DNA of 64,000 bases from contig NZ_FNCC01000014.1 of assembly GCF_900100955.1 (NCBI RefSeq), positions 62,001-126,000 of the forward strand, given 5' to 3'. Origin of the DNA: Lentzea fradiae (GTDB taxonomy: Bacteria > Actinomycetota > Actinomycetes > Mycobacteriales > Pseudonocardiaceae). The notes beneath the pieces are model-generated. The model saw nothing but the letters and a program-made list of their open reading frames with translations, was not told where the DNA came from and did not search any database. Position 1 is the stretch's first letter, and every line of letters starts with the position of its first letter. This document shows, piece after piece, positions 61,454-64,000 of this stretch. The position numbers were made by a program, and so were the translations under genes.

Positions 61454-62110
61454 CCGATTCTCGAAGTGATCGCCCTCGACGCGCCGGACGCGGAGGCCGC
61501 CCAGGCGGGCGGTGCAGACCGGCTCGAGCTGGTCGCCGACATGGCCTCCGACGGGCTCACCCCGTCCGTCGCCACCTTCAGGGAGGTCCGCGCGGCCGTC
61601 GACCTCCCGATCCGCGTAATGCTGCGGGACGCCGCCGGGTTCGCGCCCGGTGACCTCACGCGGCTGCGTCGTCAGGCGGCGGAGCTGCGGGAGGCGGGTG
61701 CCGCGGAGTTCGTGCTCGGTTTCCTCGACGCGGAGGGAGAAGTCGACGAGGGCGTCACCTCGGGCCTCGTCGCGGAGTTGGAAGGATGTGCCTGGACGTT
61801 CCACCGCGCGCTGGACAACTCGAACGACGTCTTCCGCTCGTGGGCGGCCGTCCAGGCGCTCGGGTGCGACACGGTCCTCGCCGCCGGCAGCTCCCGCGGG
61901 GTGGAGGATGGCATCGAAAAACTGAAGAAACTGGTGACCCAGGCCCCGCCCGCGCTGCTCGTCGGCGGCGGGCTGCACCAGCGGCACGTCGCGGAACTGC
62001 TGGCAGCGGGCGTGACGGGCTTCCACGTCGGCAGTGCGGTGCGTCCCGGCGGGTGGTCCTCACCTGTCGACGGCGCGGCTGTCCGTGAATGGGTCACTCT
62101 TCTGGTCTAG
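61451..62110 (+). CDS. cutC: CutC family protein
   Basis: A 219-residue TIM barrel: AAQAGGADRLELVADMASDGLTPS, IRVMLR, FHRALDNSNDVF and VGGGLHQRHV are family signatures. First described in copper tolerance, but the biochemical role is unsettled, and in actinomycetes it is often beside sugar genes. MPILEVIALDAP at ATG 61451 is the family's usual beginning; an ATG at 61424 is in frame. A dre-like site overlaps the start. A sugar transporter follows. Confidence 0.87.
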   Translation: MPILEVIALDAPDAEAAQAGGADRLELVADMASDGLTPSVATFREVRAAVDLPIRVMLRDAAGFAPGDLTRLRRQAAELREAGAAEFVLGFLDAEGEVDEGVTSGLVAELEGCAWTFHRALDNSNDVFRSWAAVQALGCDTVLAAGSSRGVEDGIEKLKKLVTQAPPALLVGGGLHQRHVAELLAAGVTGFHVGSAVRPGGWSSPVDGAAVREWVTLLV

Positions 62111-62160
62111 ACCCTTGCTCCGGTCCGTTCTACAGTCACGTTGCTTCCTGTGAAATAGCA

Positions 62161-62177
62161 GTTGCACTATACGCAAC
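62161..62177. promoter_or_regulatory. Inverted repeat GTTGCACTATACGCAAC
   Basis: 5-bp arms GTTGC/GCAAC spaced by seven bases, 16 bases before the second sugar-binding protein gene. TTGC-N7-GCAA resembles LacI or ROK family operators. The regulator is not in the window. Confidence 0.45.
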
Positions 62178-62192
62178 GTGGAGGGCGCGACG

Positions 62193-63470
62193 ATGCGGCT
62201 GAAGACGATCGTGGCCGTGCTGGGGGTGGGCGCGGTGGTCGCCTGCGCACCGGTCCAGTCCGGACCGGCCAGCTCCGGCACCGACGAGCAGACAGGGCAG
62301 CTGCGCGTGTGGCTGTTCGACGAGGTCAACCGCGGCCCCAAGGAGGCCGTGGTGAAGGAGGCCGTCTCCGAGTTCCAGGCCGCGCACAGCGGCGTCACGG
62401 TGGACGTCCAGTACATCCAGGTGGCGAGCCGCGCCGAGCGCTTCAAGGCCGCGTTCAGCGACCAGAAGAGCGCTCCGGACGTCGCCGAGTTCGGCAACAC
62501 CGACCTGGCGGGCTTCGTCTCCGCCGGTGGCTTCTCCGAGCTCGACCTGAACGGGTGGGAGGAGTCGAAGGACCTCGTTCCGACGATCCTCGACACGGCG
62601 AAGGTCGACGGCAAGACCTACGGCGTGCCGTGGTTCGTCGGCGTGCGGGCGCTGTACTACCGCACCGACGTGTTCGACGAGCTCGGCATCGACGTGCCGG
62701 AGACGCTCGACGAGATCGCCACGACGGCCAGGGAGATCCGGCAGAAGAAGCCGGAGATGATCGGCATCTCGGCCGGTGGCAAGTACCTGTTCGCCGCGCT
62801 GCCCTACATCTGGGCGCAGGGCGGGGACATCGCCAAGGCCGACGGCGGCAAGTTCACCGCCACGATCGACAGCGCCGAGGCGAAGGCCGGTGTCGCGAAG
62901 TACACCGAGCTGATCAAGGACGACATCTGCCCGCCCGCCACCTGCGCGGGCAACGGCGGTGACGCGAGCGTCGAGGCGTTCCGCGCGGGCAAGGCCGCGA
63001 TGACCATCGGCGGCGACTTCAACCGCAAGTCCGTCGACGCCTCCAGCGCCGCCGGCAAGTACGGCGTCGTCCCGCTGCCCGGCAAGGACAAGGGCTCGAT
63101 CGCGCCCGCGTTCGCCGGCGGCAACCTGCTCGGCGTCATGAAGGGCACGCAGCGCAAGACGCTCGCGACCGAGTTCACGCAGCTGCTCGCGTCGAAGAAG
63201 TACCAGCAGAAGATGTACACGGCGATGGGCAACCTGCCGACCTTCGCCGACGTGCAGCAGCAGGTCAGCGACTCCGACAAGTTCCTGGAGCCGTTCACGA
63301 AGACGCTGCAGTCCGGCACGCGGTTCGTCCCCGTCACCCCGGCGTGGGCGAAGATCGACGCGCAGGCGGTGGTGCCGACGATGATCCAGGAGATCGTCAC
63401 CGGCGCCAAGGACGTCGACACCGCCACGGCCGACGCGGCCAAGACCATGAACGCGGCCTTCACGTCGTGA
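62193..63470 (+). CDS. Sugar ABC transporter substrate-binding lipoprotein
   Basis: A 425-residue family 1 binding protein with lipobox VVAC (Cys18). Binding-protein features include YGVPWFVGVRALYYRTDVFDEL and AAMTIGGDFNRKS. The ATG at 62193 has GGAGGG seven bases ahead. It overlaps the following permease (GTGA). Two nearby operators, one dre-like before cutC and one LacI/ROK-like, suggest aminosugar or glucoside uptake; the substrate is unknown. Confidence 0.88.
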   Translation: MRLKTIVAVLGVGAVVACAPVQSGPASSGTDEQTGQLRVWLFDEVNRGPKEAVVKEAVSEFQAAHSGVTVDVQYIQVASRAERFKAAFSDQKSAPDVAEFGNTDLAGFVSAGGFSELDLNGWEESKDLVPTILDTAKVDGKTYGVPWFVGVRALYYRTDVFDELGIDVPETLDEIATTAREIRQKKPEMIGISAGGKYLFAALPYIWAQGGDIAKADGGKFTATIDSAEAKAGVAKYTELIKDDICPPATCAGNGGDASVEAFRAGKAAMTIGGDFNRKSVDASSAAGKYGVVPLPGKDKGSIAPAFAGGNLLGVMKGTQRKTLATEFTQLLASKKYQQKMYTAMGNLPTFADVQQQVSDSDKFLEPFTKTLQSGTRFVPVTPAWAKIDAQAVVPTMIQEIVTGAKDVDTATADAAKTMNAAFTS

Positions 63471-64000
63471 GCATGACCGCTAAAGGCCAGGGGCGGACCG
63501 CGTTCGCCTACCTGGCTCCAGCGCTGCTGGTGCTCGGGGGCCTGCTGGCCTACCCGATCTACCAGCTGGTGCTCATCTCGCTCTACGACTACGGCCAGGA
63601 GCAGGTGAGCGGCGGCGCGCCGCTCACCTTCCTCGGTCTCGGGAACTACCAGGCGCTGCTGGGAGACCGGCAGTTCTGGACCGTGCTCGGGCAGACCGTC
63701 GCGTTCGCGGCGGTCTGCGTGGTCGGCACGTTGCTGGTGGGCGCGTTCCTCGCGATCCTCGCGACGCGGGTGCGCACCTGGGTGCGGATGACGTTGTTCC
63801 TGGCGGCGCTCGGCGCGTGGTCCACGCCCGCCGTCGCCGGGTCGACGATCTGGCTCTTCCTGTTCGACGCGAACTTCGGTCTCGTCAACGAGGTGCTGGG
63901 CATCCAGGGCTTCTCCTGGACCTACGACAAGTGGACGGCGTTCGGGCTCGTGGCGGCCCAGGTGATCTGGTGCTCGTTCCCGTTCGTCATGGTGACGCTC
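63467..64000 (+). CDS. Sugar ABC transporter permease, MalF type (3' end outside window)
   Basis: The frame is open to the end of the window (178 codons visible). It starts GTG SMTAKGQGR-like (ATG 63473 is an alternative), then AYLAPALLVLGGLLAYPIYQ as the first membrane segment, followed by a periplasmic loop with NYQALLGDRQFWTVLGQT and further membrane segments. Typical MalF-type inner-membrane component. The EAA loop lies beyond the window. Translationally coupled to the binding protein. Confidence 0.88.
   Translation, partial: MSMTAKGQGRTAFAYLAPALLVLGGLLAYPIYQLVLISLYDYGQEQVSGGAPLTFLGLGNYQALLGDRQFWTVLGQTVAFAAVCVVGTLLVGAFLAILATRVRTWVRMTLFLAALGAWSTPAVAGSTIWLFLFDANFGLVNEVLGIQGFSWTYDKWTAFGLVAAQVIWCSFPFVMVTL

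Overview
This is a GC-rich actinobacterial chromosome segment, most likely from the Pseudonocardiales (a Lentzea, Saccharothrix or Actinosynnema type organism). That placement is inferred from several things together: an S1D alpha-lytic/streptogrisin-type protease, a DasR/DasABC chitin-sugar system with dre operators, two XRE(DUF5753)-DUF397 modules, many GTG/TTG starts, and gene order from thiE to groEL that matches the Mycobacterium tuberculosis Rv0414c-Rv0440 order as I remember it. No tRNA, rRNA, CRISPR array or transposase was seen. The first and last genes run off the window.

Layout. 0-2.5 kb: the end of a DUF3159 membrane protein gene, then an overlapping ATPase-HNH nuclease pair resembling a Septu (PtuAB) defence system. 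The pair is bracketed by an imperfect 30-bp repeat that duplicates the 3' end of the DUF3159 gene, as an integrated cassette would. 2.5-6.8 kb: a compact operon of a GriI-like aldolase, a GriH-like dehydroquinate-synthase-II enzyme and an adenylating ligase, divergent from a LysR regulator. This is a likely 3-amino-4-hydroxybenzoate production and activation cassette. 6.9-12.4 kb: glutamate dehydrogenase, a sugar kinase and a large secreted subtilisin. 12.4-19.2 kb: small metabolic units (FAH hydrolase + SDR, HxlR + quinone oxidoreductase + NIPSNAP, DapA + LysR) and an XRE-DUF397-DUF397 module.

19.1-29.3 kb is the amino-sugar region: a GntR regulator, nagA with a dre operator, a SIS-domain deaminase-like protein, a GH3 hydrolase, DasC-DasB-DasA, and divergent DasR translationally coupled to an MFS exporter. 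Incoming (GlcNAc)n would be imported by DasABC, trimmed by GH3, deacetylated by NagA and deaminated by the SIS enzyme, with DasR repressing. A further dre-like site sits at the start of cutC (61.4 kb), just before a second sugar ABC transporter at the right edge, so both ends of the pathway may share control. 29.2-33.8 kb: two tandem threonine-dehydratase paralogues, a secreted serine protease with an unusual leader, and a DODA-type dioxygenase.

33.8-57.2 kb is the conserved block: thiE, a TPP riboswitch with thiO-thiS-thiG, thiD-thiC with a second TPP riboswitch, def, DUF3263, a VirR/LytR_C protein, a CDC48-like double AAA ATPase, pssA, psd, an M48 protease, moeA and groEL with two CIRCE operators. 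Lineage-specific inserts interrupt it: MarR, SRPBCC/TetR, LysE/aldo-keto reductase, a SUKH-3 cassette, AIM24, a cold-shock gene and a Ser/Thr kinase. 57.4-61.1 kb holds an Imm1 protein, a second XRE-DUF397 module with an unknown Cys-rich neighbour, and an ECF sigma factor with a partner gene.

A family of long near-perfect palindromes with an ACGCGGGG(G)CCC core lies between genes at 6.86, 8.47, 32.84 and 37.07 kb.
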